From Amia ocellicauda (taxonomy: Eukaryota; Chordata; Actinopteri; Amiiformes; Amiidae): a stretch of DNA of 64,000 nt. Numbering within the stretch: the first letter of the stretch is position 1; every line of letters starts with the position of its first letter. The notes beneath the pieces were generated by a model, which ran no database searches, had not been told where the DNA came from, and saw only the letters and a program-made list of their open reading frames with translations. Location of the stretch: assembly GCF_036373705.1 (NCBI RefSeq), contig NC_089850.1:21807256-21871255 (forward strand), given 5' to 3'. The translations under genes were made by a program, and so were the position numbers. Shown piece after piece: positions 1 through 11,620 of this stretch.

Positions 1-1803
1 GCTGAGAGAGGGGCAACCCGCCGGGCACACTGCTGAGAGAGGGGCAAACTGCTGAGAGAGGGGCAACCCGCCGGGCACACTGCTGAGAGAGGGGCAACCC
101 GCCGGACACACTGCTGAGAGAGGGGCAAACCGCCGGGCACACTGCTGAGAGAGGGGCAACCCGCCGGGCACACTGCTGAGAGAGGGGCAACCCGCCGGAC
201 ACACTGCTGAGAGAGGGGCAAACCGCCGGGCACACTGCTGAGAGAGGGGCAACCCGCCGGGCACACTGCTGAGAGAGGGGCAACCCGCCGGGCACACTGC
301 TGAGAGAGGGGCAACCCGCCGGGCACACTGCTGAGAGAGGGGCAACCCGCCGGGCACACTGCTGAGAGAGGGGCAACCCGCCGGGCACACTGCTCAGAGA
401 GGGGCAACCCGCCGGGCACACTGCTCAGAGAGGGGCAACCCGCCGGGCACACTGCTCAGAGAGGGGCAAACTGCAGAGAGAGGGGCAACCCGCCGGGCAC
501 ACTGCTGAGAGAGGGGCAACCTGCCGGGCACACTGCTGAGAGAGGGGCAACCCGCCGGGCACACTGCTCAGAGAGGGGCAACCCGCCGGGCACACTGCTG
601 AGAGAGGGGCAACCTGCCGGGCACACTGCTGAGAGAGGGGCAACCCGCCGGGCACACTGCTGAGAGAGGGGCAACCCGCCGGGCACACTGCTGAGAGAGG
701 GGCAAACTGCTGAGAGAGGGGCAACCCGCCGGGCACACTGCTGAGAGAGGGGCAACCCGCCGGACACACTGCTGAGAGAGGGGCAAACCGCCGGGCACAC
801 TGCTGAGAGAGGGGCAACCCGCCGGGCACACTGCTGAGAGAGGGGCAACCCGCCGGGCACACTGCTGAGAGAGGGGCAACCCGCCGGGCACTCTGCTGAG
901 AGAGGGGCAACCCGCCGGGCACACTGCTGAGAGAGGGGCAACCCGCCGGGCACACTGCTGAGACAGGGGCAACCCGCCGGGCACACTGCTGAGAGAGGGG
1001 CAACCCGCCGGGCACACTGCTCAGAGAGGGGCAACCCGCCGGGCACACTGCTCAGAGAGGGGCAACCCGCCGGGCACACTGCTCAGAGAGGGGCAAACTG
1101 CAGAGAGAGGGGCAACCCGCCGGGCACACTGCTGAGAGAGGGGCAACCTGCCGGGCACACTGCTGAGAGAGGGGCAACCCGCCGGGCACACTGCTGAGAG
1201 AGGGGCAAACCGCCGGGCACACTGCTGAAAGAGGGGCAAACAGCCGGGCACACTGCTGAGAGAGGGGCAACCCGCCGGGCACACTGCTGAGAGAGGGGCA
1301 ACCCGCCGGGCACACTGCTGAGAGAGGGGCAACCCGCCGGGCACTCTGCTGAGAGAGGGGCAAACAGCCGGGCACACTGCTGAGAGAGGGGCAACCCGCC
1401 GGGCACACTGCTGAGAGAGGGGCAAACTGCTGAGAGAGGGGCAACCCGCCGGGCACACTGCTGAGAGAGGGGCAACCCGCCGGGCACACTGCTGAGAGAG
1501 GGGCAACCCGCCGGGCACTCTGCTGAGAGAGGGGCAAACAGCCGGGCACACTGCTGAGAGAGGGGCAACCCGCCGGGCACACTGCTGAGAGAGGGGCAAC
1601 CCGCCGGGCACACTGCTGAGAGAGGGGCAACCCGCCGGGCACACTGCTGAGAGAGGGGCAACCCGCCGGGCACACTGCTGAGAGAGGGGCAACCCGCCGG
1701 GCACACTGCTGAGACAGGGGCAACCCGCCGGGCACACTGCTGAGAGAGGGGCAACCCGCCGGGCACACTGCTGAGAGAGGGGCAACCCGCCGGGCACACT
1801 GCT
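1..1803. repeat. 31-bp GC-rich minisatellite array, cut by the left window edge
   Basis: About 58 head-to-tail copies of a 31-bp unit that starts GCTGAGAGAGGGGCAACC and ends CCGGGCACACT. Variants include CTCAGAG for CTGAGAG, AACCTG, AAACAG and GGACAC forms, plus short 19-bp copies ending GGCAAACT. The array ends abruptly at the sequence TGCTGATTTCC. A block carrying three CTCAGAG variants and a CTGCAGAG variant occurs near 391 and again near 1018, a 627-bp spacing, so multi-unit blocks were duplicated. The long reading frames on the minus strand come from the repeat having no stop codon and are not genes. Confidence 0.97.
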
Positions 1804-2123
1804 GATTTCCATATGTTTGATGTTGCCACATTGCTGGGTTGTGTTTATTTCTCTTCTGTAAATGTACCATCTGATTGGGTTGTGGATCCCAAGAATCCTA
1901 CAGTAGATCTGTGTAATATGTTGAGAAGTGGATGATCCAACATTGCTGTGTCTCTTAGTTCATTTTGCCCCTTGAGCATACCTTGTGGGATCATATTTAA
2001 CAAATTCATATTTAATATGTTTAAAAAGTATATAGATATTCTTAAAATGTGTTATATTAGTATCTGAAGGGAGTGCCAAGTTTTCAAATATATATTTTTT
2101 ACTGTTGAGAAATTGATGAGCAA

Positions 2124-2140
2124 TGACGTCTATGACGTCA
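2124..2140. promoter_or_regulatory. Two CRE-like sites 9 bp apart
   Basis: TGACGTCT at 2124 is followed by a perfect TGACGTCA at 2133-2140. TGACGTCA is the consensus for CREB/ATF factors. No promoter or gene start is visible beside it, so function is not established. Confidence 0.3.
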
Positions 2141-2849
2141 CTGTCTCAGGCATTGTTGTATATATGTAGCTGTGTCAACAGGCTCAATGTGCTAACATTA
2201 TTATTACTATTATTATAGTTTGAAACACAACTAAATAACATTTTAAATATATATATATATATAACTGGAGATATCAGTCAAATATCAAACACACTTTAAT
2301 TAAACCTGGCTTGTTTACACTGGCTATCAACTCGAAATCAGACGACATTTTCACGTAACGAGCCCTTTGCCATTTCGGCTGTGATCACCAGTCTAGTCTC
2401 TTGACCACAGGGGACGTGGTGAAAGTGGAAGGGCGACTTAATGGCTCCACTCTGGGCTTCTCCTGATTTAAGTGACTGGCAGGACAGAATTAGGGGGATG
2501 TAACACTGCTCTTTTTGTGAGCCTTTATCAGATTTAAAAATGTAACTTAACTATCTTAATCCTTGGAAAGCAACACTGCTTTAAATTTGAAATACACATA
2601 ATTGAGCCCTTTAGCAATACAGTACAACAGTACAATATTTGTGTGCATTTGATCATTATATGAATCTTATTATCTGTTGTAGCGTCATGTACCACTGTTT
2701 TATACTCAATTCACTGCAGTAAACTAATTGTGTAAAATACAGTGACACATAACAAGAAAGTTATTATTTCATAAAACGTGAAAGACCTGTGGATATATAG
2801 GCCCACATTGAATTCCATTAAAAAATACATTACATTCCATATAACATAC

Positions 2850-2926
2850 AGCTCTGGAAAAAATAAGAGACCACTCCAAGTTCAGAAATCAATGTTAATT
2901 GAATTTCTTATTTTTTTCCAGAGTTG
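2850..2926. mobile_element. Palindromic Tc1-type MITE flanked by TA
   Basis: The left end CAGCTCTGGAAAAAATAAGA pairs with the right end reading TTTTTTTCCAGAGTTG. TA dinucleotides flank both sides, as expected for Tc1/mariner insertion. Only 77 bp remain, so this is an internally deleted, non-coding copy. Confidence 0.7.
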
Positions 2927-3524
2927 TATATCTTAAAGAAGAATCGGGGTGTAGCTGTTGTGAAACTTTAAATCTCTAGTAGTTATAAATATCTACATTT
3001 TAATTAAAATAAAACGACTCATAAACCTTTACATTGTTTTACAGTATATTACATTGTATTCTATTCTATTTTATTCCACTATATTCTGTTCTCTTCTCTT
3101 CTCTTCTATAGCCTGTAAGTATATGAAATCGTTCCAATAGCTTGATAAAACACTTTTTGTTACCTGGCGATAAATCTAATTGAAAAATACTCGACGTACA
3201 GTTTTTATGTGTTTTCGTTTCAAAGATAAATCATTCCATGAGCGTCTTTGAGATTGAATTAGACGTATTATAGCGACACCTAGTGTAATAATATAAAACA
3301 CAAATTAAAATAATACACAACTGAAATTACACTGATAAAAGAGACATCAAAAAGTTCGCAGATGTGGACATATAATTTAATGTGGTGACGGTGGGTAATT
3401 CAGAAAAGTTGTGATTACATTATGTTTATCTAACATATGCTTTAATGTACAGTATTACAATATCTCTCTGTCTCAATGTGTGGCCCATTTAACATTGTAA
3501 TATTTTGTGTGAAGTGCCCAGGTT

Positions 3525-3867
3525 TCAGAGCTGTATGTGAGCGCTGATAGTATGCACTGATCAAATACTATTCTCTTCAGCCAAACAGGTAGACTTCCTT
3601 TCAAAGGTGTACTATTTCATACAAAAGTACTCCATCCCATTTTCACTCTTCTTTTCATTTCTTCCATAATATCTCCAACCACACTCATTTTATGCCCAAG
3701 GTAGACATCAAATTTGATTCCTTGAAGTATCCATTACTTAAAACTACTTAAAGATTTAACTAAGTTTTTAAACATGACCGGTTTTACTCGAGTTAATTTT
3801 AAGTTCAGTTTTCTTGCTTCCATTTGAGAGTTCTTGAATTTGAAGTTCTTCATTTTGCAGTTCTTCA

Positions 3868-3920
<53 letters not shown>

Positions 3921-4560
3921 AAATATAACAGTCATCAGCAAATTGTAAGTGTTCAAATAAACTGTTTAACTTGGTTTCTTTTTCTTCCCAGTCCAAAGTC
4001 TTGAACACTTCTGCAATCTCTCTAAAACTCACTTGAGTTTTGGAGTGATTGTGTCTCCTTTGACGTACTCCTTTGCAGATTTTGATATTGACAGTGTCTT
4101 GTGGAGTTGGTCTGTTGATGGGGCATTGTTGTATATATTTAATTTGAGTTATAGATGTTTCTTCAATGTTGATTTGTGGTGCCCTGATTTGTATATATTG
4201 AATCAAATGCTTTCATGTAGTCAGTACAGCCCAGGCACAGGGGAAGCTCATATTCTATACATCTTTGTAATACCTGTTGGACAACTTGTATATGATCCAT
4301 CATGTTATATCCACTTCTGAAACAGCATGATCCTTTGGTTGGGTAAAAGCCAAGATTTCTTGAAGGAGGTGGTAATGTATTTGTAAATACTTTATATAAG
4401 ATGGGAAATAGACTTATGGACCTGTAGTTCTTCAGATAAACTTTGTGTCCTTTCCTGTGAAAGTTGCATTCTTCCATTTATCTGGGATTTGTTTAATTCT
4501 GAGACACATTGTGAAAATGTTTGCACAAATCTTTTCCATTCCTTCTCCATCTTCTTGTGT
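3525..4560 (-). mobile_element. Decayed RTE-clade LINE fragment (3' part of reverse transcriptase)
   Basis: Reading the minus strand in shifting frames gives RT motifs typical of RTE elements: NYRSISLFPILYKVF, then FRSGYNMMDHIQVVQQVLQR with LGCTDYMKAFDS (4163-4477), VRQRRHN in place of VRQGDT, LDWEEKE, and the catalytic box as LQFADDCYI (3865-4206). Further on, near 3529-3700, MKRRVKMGW and LTYSSETW match the C-terminal part. Several frameshifts and stops are present and the 5' part (endonuclease) is missing, so it cannot move by itself. A (TG)25 microsatellite sits inside the RT region. Family placement rests on motif recognition only. Confidence 0.75.
3870..3919. repeat. (TG)25 microsatellite
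   Basis: An uninterrupted dinucleotide run lies inside the RTE fragment, just downstream of its FADD box in the minus-strand sense. It gives a spurious His-Thr open frame. Confidence 0.95.
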
Positions 4561-4807
4561 ACTGGTGTCAAAAAGCTAATATTAACTGATACCAGTTGGC
4601 TATATGGCTATTTAAGGGGAAGCTGAGAAACAGCCTGTAAACACTTTTCAGTTTGTTAATAAACAGACTTCACTGTACTGTCGTGGTGTGGAGAAAGTAG
4701 ATGTGTAAGGTGAGAGAGCTGTAAAACACCCAATACATCTGTCTAAAGATGTTCAATCCACCTGGCCAACGTAGTGAGTTATGACTAACATCCCTCTATG
4801 ATATATA

Positions 4808-5290
4808 CAGTTAGGTCCATAAATATCTGAGCAGTGACACAATTGTCATCATCCACCACAATGGATTTGAAACAATTAAGATGTGCTTAAAGTGTAGACT
4901 TTCATATTTCATTTGAGGGTAGTTACATCCACATTGGGTGAACGGTGTAGGAATTACACCAATTTTTATATGTGATCCCCCAATTTTAGGGGCTCAAAAG
5001 TAATTGGACAAACTGGACAAACATGAATTGAATTATGAGTTTCAATACTTGGTTGCAAATCCTTTGCAGTCAATGACTGTCTGAAGTCTGGAACCCATAG
5101 ACATCACCAGATGCTGGGTTTCTTCCCTGGTGATGCTCTGCCAGGCCTGCACTGCAGCTGTCTTTAGTTCCTGCTTGTTCTTGGGGCGTTTGGCCTTCAG
5201 TTTTGCCTTCAGCAAGTGAAATGCTGCTCAATTGGATTCAGGTCAGGTGATTGACTTGGCCACTGCAGAACATTCCTCTTCTTCACCTTA
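4808..5290 (-). mobile_element. Truncated Tc1-like element with transposase C-terminus
   Basis: The left end CAGTTAGGTCCATAAATAT follows a TA and is a terminal repeat common in fish Tc1 families. On the minus strand the end of a transposase is readable, including AAVQAWQSITREE, SRLQTVIDCKGF and ATKY, ending in a TGA at 5042-5044. The match stops near 5290 in an A-run, so the N-terminal domain, most of the DDE core and the other terminal repeat are gone. It is a different family from the complete element at 5430. Confidence 0.75.
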
Positions 5291-5325
5291 AAAAAAATCA
5301 CACTGGACTAGGGCATCTACTAAGA

Positions 5326-5347
5326 AATAATAATAATAATAATAATA
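5326..5347. repeat. (AAT)n microsatellite
   Basis: About seven AAT repeats lie between the truncated Tc1 fragment and the complete Tc1 element. Confidence 0.85.
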
Positions 5348-5429
5348 CATCAATAAGTGATCATAGCTAGTCTGTTTCATGGAAAGTGCAGGTGTTCTCA
5401 ATGTTTTGTACACTGTGTGTGTATATATA

Positions 5430-7077
5430 CAGTGAGGGAAAAAAGTATTTGATCCCCTGCTGATTTTGTAAGTTTCCCCACTGACAAAGAAATGATCAGT
5501 CTATAATTTTAATGGTAGGTGCATTTTAACAGTGAGAGACAGAATAACAACAAAAAAATCCAGAAAAACACATTTCAAAAAAGTTATAAATTAATTTGCA
5601 TGTTAATGAGGGAAATAAGTATTTGATCCCCTATCAATCAGCAAGATTTCTGGCTCCCAGGTGTCTTTTATACAGGTAACGAGCTGAGATTAGGAGCACT
5701 CTAATAAGTATTTGACCCCTTCGACTTAGTACTTGGTGGCAAAACCCTTGTTGGCAATCACAGAGGTCAGACGTTTCTTGCAGTTGGCCACCAGGTTTGC
5801 ACACATCTCAGGAGGGATTTTGTCCCACTCCTCTTTGCAGATCCTCTCCAAGTCATTAAGGTTTCGAGGCTGACGTTTGGCAACTCGAACCTTCAGCTCC
5901 CTCCACAGATTTTCTATGGGATTAAGGTCTGGAGACTGGCTAGGCCACTCCAGGACCTTAATGTGCTTCTTCTTGAGCCACTCCTTTGTTGCCTTGGCTG
6001 TGTGTTTTGGGTCATTGTCATGCTAGAATACCCATCCACGACCCATTTTCAATGCCCTGGCTGAGGGAAGGAGGTTCTCACCCAAGATTTGACGGTACAT
6101 GGCCCCGTCCATCGTCCCTTTGATGCGGTGCAGTTGTCCTGTCCCCTTAGCAGAAAAACACCCCCATAGCATAATGTTTCCACCTCCATGTTTGACGGTG
6201 GGGATGGTGTTCTTGGGGTCATTCCTCCTCCTCCAAACACGGCGAGTTGAGTTGATGCCAAAGAGCTCGATTTTGGTCTCATCTGACCACAACACTTTCA
6301 CCCTGTTCTCCTCTGAATCATTCAGATGTTCATTGGCAAACTTCAGACGGGCCTGTACATGTGCTTTCTTGAGCAGGGGGACCTTGCGGGCGCTGCAGGA
6401 TTTCAGTCCTTCACGGCGTAGTGTGTTACCAATTGTTTTCTTGGTGACTATAGTCCCAGCTGCCTTGAGATCATTAACAAGATCCTCCCGTGTAGTTCTG
6501 GGCTGATTCCTCACCATTCTCATGATCATTGAAACTCCACGAGGTGAGATCTTGCATGGAGCCCCAGACCGAGGGAGACTGACAGTTATTTTGTGTTTCT
6601 TCCATTTGCGAATAATCGCACCAACTGTTGTCACCTTCTCACCAAGCTGCTTGGCGATGGTCTTGTAGCCCATTCCAGCCTTGTGTAGGTCTACAATCTT
6701 GTCCCTGACATCCTTGGACAGCTCTTTGTTCTTGGCCATGGTGGAGAGTTTGGAATCTGATTGATTGCTTCTGTGGACAGGTGTCTTTTACACAGGTAAC
6801 GAGCTGAGATTAGGAGCAGTCCCTTTAAGAGAGTGCTCCTAATCTCAGCTCGTTACCTGTATAAAAGACACCTGGGAGCCAGAAATCTTGCTGATTGATA
6901 GGGGATCAAATACTTATTTCCCTCATTAACATGCAAATCAATTTATAACTTTTTTGAAATGCATTTTTCTGGATTTTTAAAATACACCTACCATTAAAAT
7001 TATAGACTGATCATTTATTTGTCAGTGGGCAAACATACAAAATCAGCAGGGGATCAGATACTTTTTTCCCCTCACTG
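5430..7077 (-). mobile_element. Complete Tc1-like DNA transposon with long inverted repeats
   Basis: The element starts CAGTGAGGGAAAAAAG and ends CTTTTTTCCCCTCACTG, flanked on both sides by TA. The inverted repeats are unusually long, roughly 250-270 bp: the left arm 5430-5702 is mirrored by 6831-7077, including AACGAGCTGAGATTAGGAGC near its inner end and a second AGTATTTGATCCCC block inside the arm, as in IR/DR-type Tc1 elements. Between the arms is one transposase gene on the minus strand. Low divergence between arms suggests recent insertion. A detached arm of the same family lies at 56165-56276. Confidence 0.93.
5726..6739 (-). pseudogene. Tc1 transposase, full length but interrupted by one stop codon
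   Basis: The frame runs from ATG at 6739 to TAA at 5726-5728, 338 codons, with no frameshift. The protein begins [19 protein letters not shown] and has the paired helix-turn-helix DNA-binding region in about the first 110 residues ([21 protein letters not shown]). The DDE core follows: first Asp in [12 protein letters not shown], second Asp in HDNDPKHTA, and Glu in [11 protein letters not shown]. The only interruption seen is TAG at 6023-6025, immediately before HDNDPKH, where relatives usually have Gln (CAG). That stop removes the second and third catalytic acids, so the copy should be inactive. It lies wholly inside the element at 5430-7077. Confidence 0.92.
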
Positions 7078-7736
7078 TATACACACACACACAGGGTGGA
7101 GCAGCATTCACTCATGATTTTGACTAGCATAGTATTACACCAGCAGTAGAGAGGTGATGAAGGTGTCGACCATAGAACACCACAGAGTTGCAGTTGAAAC
7201 AATCTCAAGCAAAGAACTGTGGAATAAATTAATGGAATTCAAGCAGGAATTATACCAAAGTTAGAAATATATTGGTTGGAGAATGGGAGGTAGAGTTACA
7301 TTCTTACCTGGTCAGACAGCAAATAAATGTAAATAAAAAAATCCCAGTGACATTTATACTTTGTCTGATTACATACAGAACATGGGCATGCAGCACCAAT
7401 TTAACTATTGCCATATTTTCTGCTCTTATCTGAAATCTTACCTGAACTCTCCCTTAGCAGAATCATGAAGTGTACAGTGTACTGCCTTCTAGTTCATTTG
7501 ACTTTTATTAGGACTGAAGTTGTATACTGTATTTTCACATATTGAAATCTCACATATTGAAGGGCATCCCACAGCAAAAAAAACATAAGAAAATATAACC
7601 ATACAGAACTAAAAACAGACAGCCATGCTGGTATTTTAATGAATTATTAACAGTTCGTATAGAAGTGTGACAATTTGACAACCTCCATTAGATACCACTA
7701 GAAAGTCCACAGTTCACAAAAAGCTTGGAAGCATTC
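7078..7736 (-). other. Presumed rpf2 3' UTR and flank
   Basis: AT-rich sequence downstream of the rpf2 stop. A minus-strand AATAAA (plus TTTATT at 7504-7509) lies about 230 bp past the stop and is a candidate polyadenylation signal. No other gene is seen. Confidence 0.5.
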
Positions 7737-10700
7737 CTAAGCATCATGCTCATTCGGTTTTTGCTTTTTTGCGGCGGGGTCTTCCTCTGCCTCCGCCGCT
7801 GCTGCTGCTGCTGCTTCTCCTCTCCTCTTCTTCAGCCCCTTCATTTTCCGGGTCTGCAGCTTGCTCAAGTCCTGCTTCTGCATGTGCAACCGACCATACT
7901 TGGTGCCGAAGGTATCGTGGGAAATGTTCTTCTTCTTCTTAGCCTGGAAGGATAAATTATGACAAACATTAAAGAACAGATTGATTATAACAAGTAATAC
8001 CAAACAATGGTTTCCCACTTCTAAAGTTCAGTGGCATTGCAGAGTAAATAAACACAGCACAAAATGTGCTGAGCTTATTCTTCAGAAGAGCAAACATTTT
8101 CATGATCAAATATGACCACACGTCAATCACAACCCCTCTTCCTCGGATATGGTTAGTTTCAAATCATTCTTAAAAATGGGTAGAATGGTTTTAGTTCACA
8201 GAAAGTGATCGTTATACCTTAAGGGCCTTGGGCTGCCTGTGAGCTGTCTTGTAGAGGTCATCGGACGCCAAGTGTGTTCTCCGCATGACAAAGTCAAAGG
8301 ACGGGCCCATTTCCTCCAGCTCTATCCTGGGAGTCCGGCATCCGGACTTCTTCAGCAGCACTCTACACCAAACACAGAGGACACAAACAGAAGTTACCCA
8401 AGAGTTTGATCGAGGTGTTAAACTCTAAGGGAATGTGTGGGCGTCTGTTAACAAGAGCTATAGGCAACATCTAGCATCTGCAATCTTACTTGTAGCTCCT
8501 CAAGTAGATCTTCCCATCCAGGGCAGTGAAGTGCAGAACATGCTCCAGCCCAGCCAAACGTATTGAGGGTACCGTTGGCCCTCTGAAAAAATCTGAAAAA
8601 CAGACATCAACCAGGTGTGACAAATAAACTCAACCTAAGATGTTAGGAGCTGATGGCACAGGAGGCTAGACTGATAATGTGAGCAATATTTCTTTTAAAT
8701 CTACATATCTGGCACACAGATGGATGGTCTTGAATCTTTGGGGCCTTTTGCACCGATAATTTGATGCAGACTGAAGTGTGTCTCGTTTCGTTTGGAACTG
8801 TGTAACCTCTGTAGTGTGCAACAGTATGTGCTTGGAACCCCATTACTTGCTTAGAGATCAAAATGATACACATGTACAGGTTGATTTCACTCCCAAATTA
8901 CATTCACTGCCAAACTGGTACGTTTACTAGAGAACATACCTGTTAGAAGACTCTTCAGCTTTTTGAGTTCATTATCTGTTTCAAAGGAGTCGCCGGTAAA
9001 TACTAGCAAGGGTTTTGTTCCTTCAGGACACTTACTGTTCTGTTAACCAAAAACAAAATTATATTCAAACTACAAATATACATGAATTACATTCATATTT
9101 ATAAATTGTAAATTTGATTGTGTTTTTTCAGAGAAACACTATCTTGTTATGGTTTACCACATAGCAATCATGTATGTTGCTCCTTTAAAGCCACCTTACC
9201 TTGATACCTTTCAGAGGAATAAACTTCTCAATGCCCAGCTCAATCATGTCCAGCACATGGAAATCAAACATGCGACCTGTACAGTGAAAAACAAATGCAG
9301 ATGTTCAGAGTCTTAACTGCAGCACAGTGTGCTTTGGTGCTTAAATGAAAAATGCATGCTATCGTCAACAATAGTAACCTTACCAAATGTCAGGTTGTTT
9401 GGTCGTTTCTTGTTATGGGAGCCAAATAAGAACAAAGAGCAGTCAGATTTCTTTGAAAAGAATTCCTGGAAGAAAAATAAATAATACACATCATTACTAT
9501 GGATTCAATTGATATTACTATACAGTTTGTAAAGCAACACCTTCCGCCATCTTTTAGGAAAAGCTTAAGTACATGAATGTATTTTACACCTTCAACACAA
9601 TGAGACCCCGGTGTAACACACAAGGATCTTACAGGAACTGGTGGAATTAAGTTTTTGTAAAATTCAATGATGGGCTGAAATTGACAATGTGAGCTGGATA
9701 ATGAATGCTGGTTTCTATAAATATACGCAGGGTACTTATTTGAGCGAAAGGAAGTAGCAATTCCTCACTTACCAATGATGTTTGGTCTTCAAAGGGCCGC
9801 GTTATATTTTTTCTGGAAAATATAATGGATCCAATAAAAATACAGACTTATGTAGTCACACTTTGATTTATTTTGTATTTACTGTGTGCGTGATGGGACT
9901 TTAAGGGATGGTTAATTGATTGATTTTCATGTAGGAATTAACACTTTGTTCAAAAGAACTTCTGAAAAATAATAAAAGCAGCAGATTTTTTTATTTTATT
10001 TTTATTTTTTAATGAATTAAATCTTTCCTTTTTTACTTACTTTTTGTATAAAACAGCATTTGGTTTCTTCAGGGAGTACTATGAAAGAAGAAAACATTAT
10101 AATGCAATCTGCATAATAAAACAAAAATGCCTGCAGGATTACAAAATATGATTAGGCTAATTAAGGACCATAAAGTTTTATGTGCAGTACACAACAAAAG
10201 TGTTCTATATATACAGTATATATACATTATATAAAATAAGCACTTACGATGTCCTTCAGGGCCTGTGTGACAGTCTCACTTGTGTTGCCTCCTTTGATGA
10301 GCATAGCATTTTTAGTGTTCTCTGTAAGCTTGGGCTCTCTACTTTGGAGAAATCTTTTTGACCGCTTTGTTTTTGGTTTCCTGAAAGAAAGAAAAGAAAG
10401 GGGAAATTAAAATATTTAAGATGGAAGAGATGGGTGATATTATAAAGACAAATGTCAGTTGTAGGTCTACATGTTCAAGGAATGTGCTTTCAATTCAGAA
10501 TAACGCATGTTCATTAAAGACAGTCTGGAAAACAAGATTAAATTGCCTTTTAAAATGAGATACAAATATACCAAGGTTAGACTTCTGTTATCGTGGTTAA
10601 ACCTAGGCAAAGCTCAAACTGTAATGATCCAATACATGCATTACATATGTATCTTGATTTCAAGTGTATTAAAGCTTTGATTTGGATTAAAGCTTATCTT

Positions 10701-11475
10701 ATGAATGAAAATTCATGACATATGTAACCCAGCTTATTGATAACGGTTTAATTCAATTATACATAGTGAAAACATTGTGGCATAACATTATTACATTAAG
10801 ATCTTACCATTTTCATTGTCTGGAAAACCATGTAGTGACAAAGTAAAGTTTTGAGTAATAAATAAGCATTTATTATATATTATATGTCATACGTTTTTTG
10901 TTTTGTTTTAGAATCAACAAAAGCCAATATGAGCAGATGGTATTTGCACTGACGGTCAGTTAACTGGACAACATATCAGTGTACACAGATCTGACAATGA
11001 TGCTGTGTCAGCAGATATTTGTAAGTAACGGTGTTGACGAAGACAGCATTATGGTCAGGAGTTACACGTGTCAGACTCTTCGGGAATCCATGCAGCTGCT
11101 ATTTATTGGGGGTTAAAAAACTTTAAATCACTTAATTTCCGGTCACTGGAGAAAGAAGGGGAATATGGTAGATTAAAATGTATCTTTACATCTCATTAAT
11201 CCCCAGTATTTAAAACTGACATATACACACAAAGTGTCTATAAAATAAAAATATTCGAGACATTTTTGTGATTTCAACAACTCTAAACAACTGAGACCGG
11301 ATCCCAATCTCTGATCACCCCCTACTGTTTTCTGGCATGTGAAATACAGCATAACATACTATATCAACGTGAGAAATAGAACAAAAAAATACCATTCAAC
11401 AGAACTTCTTACACAATAATATAATGCACATATAGAAACATATGTTACTTACACCACTGCGTCCAGCTGCGTCAT
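7737..11475 (-). CDS. rpf2: Ribosome production factor 2 homolog, complete, 10 coding exons
   Basis: Rpf2 is a nucleolar Brix-domain protein. With Rrs1 it brings the 5S RNP (5S rRNA, uL18, uL5) into pre-60S particles. Exons in order: 11453-11475, 10248-10380, 10041-10078, 9773-9812, 9384-9465, 9200-9276, 8940-9039, 8490-8592, 8218-8362, 7737-7943. All introns are GT-AG and all phases close to give 315 residues; human RPF2 is 306. The start MTQLDAVVKPKTKRSKRFL aligns with the human start. The Brix domain covers roughly residues 30-235, with GSHNKKRPNNL, GRMFDFHVLDMIELG and DFFRGPTVPSIRLAGLEHVL clearly conserved. The basic tail has KKKKNISHDTFGTKYGRLH. An added Ala7 run (residues 291-297) sits near the C-terminus. 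The 1.07-kb intron 1 shows no other gene. Confidence 0.97.
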
Positions 11476-11620
11476 TTTCACCGGCCAGAGAGCACGCTTG
11501 TATCGCCTAGAAACACGTGAGTCCACCAGAGCAGGCGACCCGGAAGCACTCCGCGCACTCCCCTCTCAGTGCGTCATTTCCTTTGAAAGAGCGGTCGCTG
11601 CGACCATAGATATCGATGAG
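11476..11620 (-). promoter_or_regulatory. rpf2 promoter region with E-box and ETS-type sites
   Basis: GC-richer sequence directly upstream of the rpf2 ATG. It holds a perfect CACGTG E-box at 11514-11519 (MYC/USF/MAX type) and CCGGAAG at 11540-11546 (ETS/GABPA type), both usual in promoters of ribosome-assembly genes. No TATA box is obvious. The exact start of transcription cannot be placed. Confidence 0.5.

Larger units (their letters stand above)
1804..3520. other. Intergenic AT-rich DNA between the minisatellite and an RTE LINE
   Basis: No gene is visible here. The stretch holds a paired CRE-like site (2124-2140), a short TA run near 2250 and a 77-bp palindromic Tc1-type MITE (2850-2926). 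The rest is AT-rich unique-looking sequence on both strands. Confidence 0.6.

Noticed and set aside
1..1803. Regularly spaced direct repeats resembling a CRISPR array
   Set aside because: The units abut with no unique spacers and the DNA is vertebrate. It is a minisatellite.
425..1870. Six overlapping long open frames of Cys/Pro/Leu-rich protein on the minus strand
   Set aside because: They are the 31-bp minisatellite read in all three minus frames. There is no start context, splice signal or non-repeat coding sequence.
6099..6506. 135-codon plus-strand frame
   Set aside because: It is antisense to the Tc1 transposase and an artefact of the real minus-strand frame.
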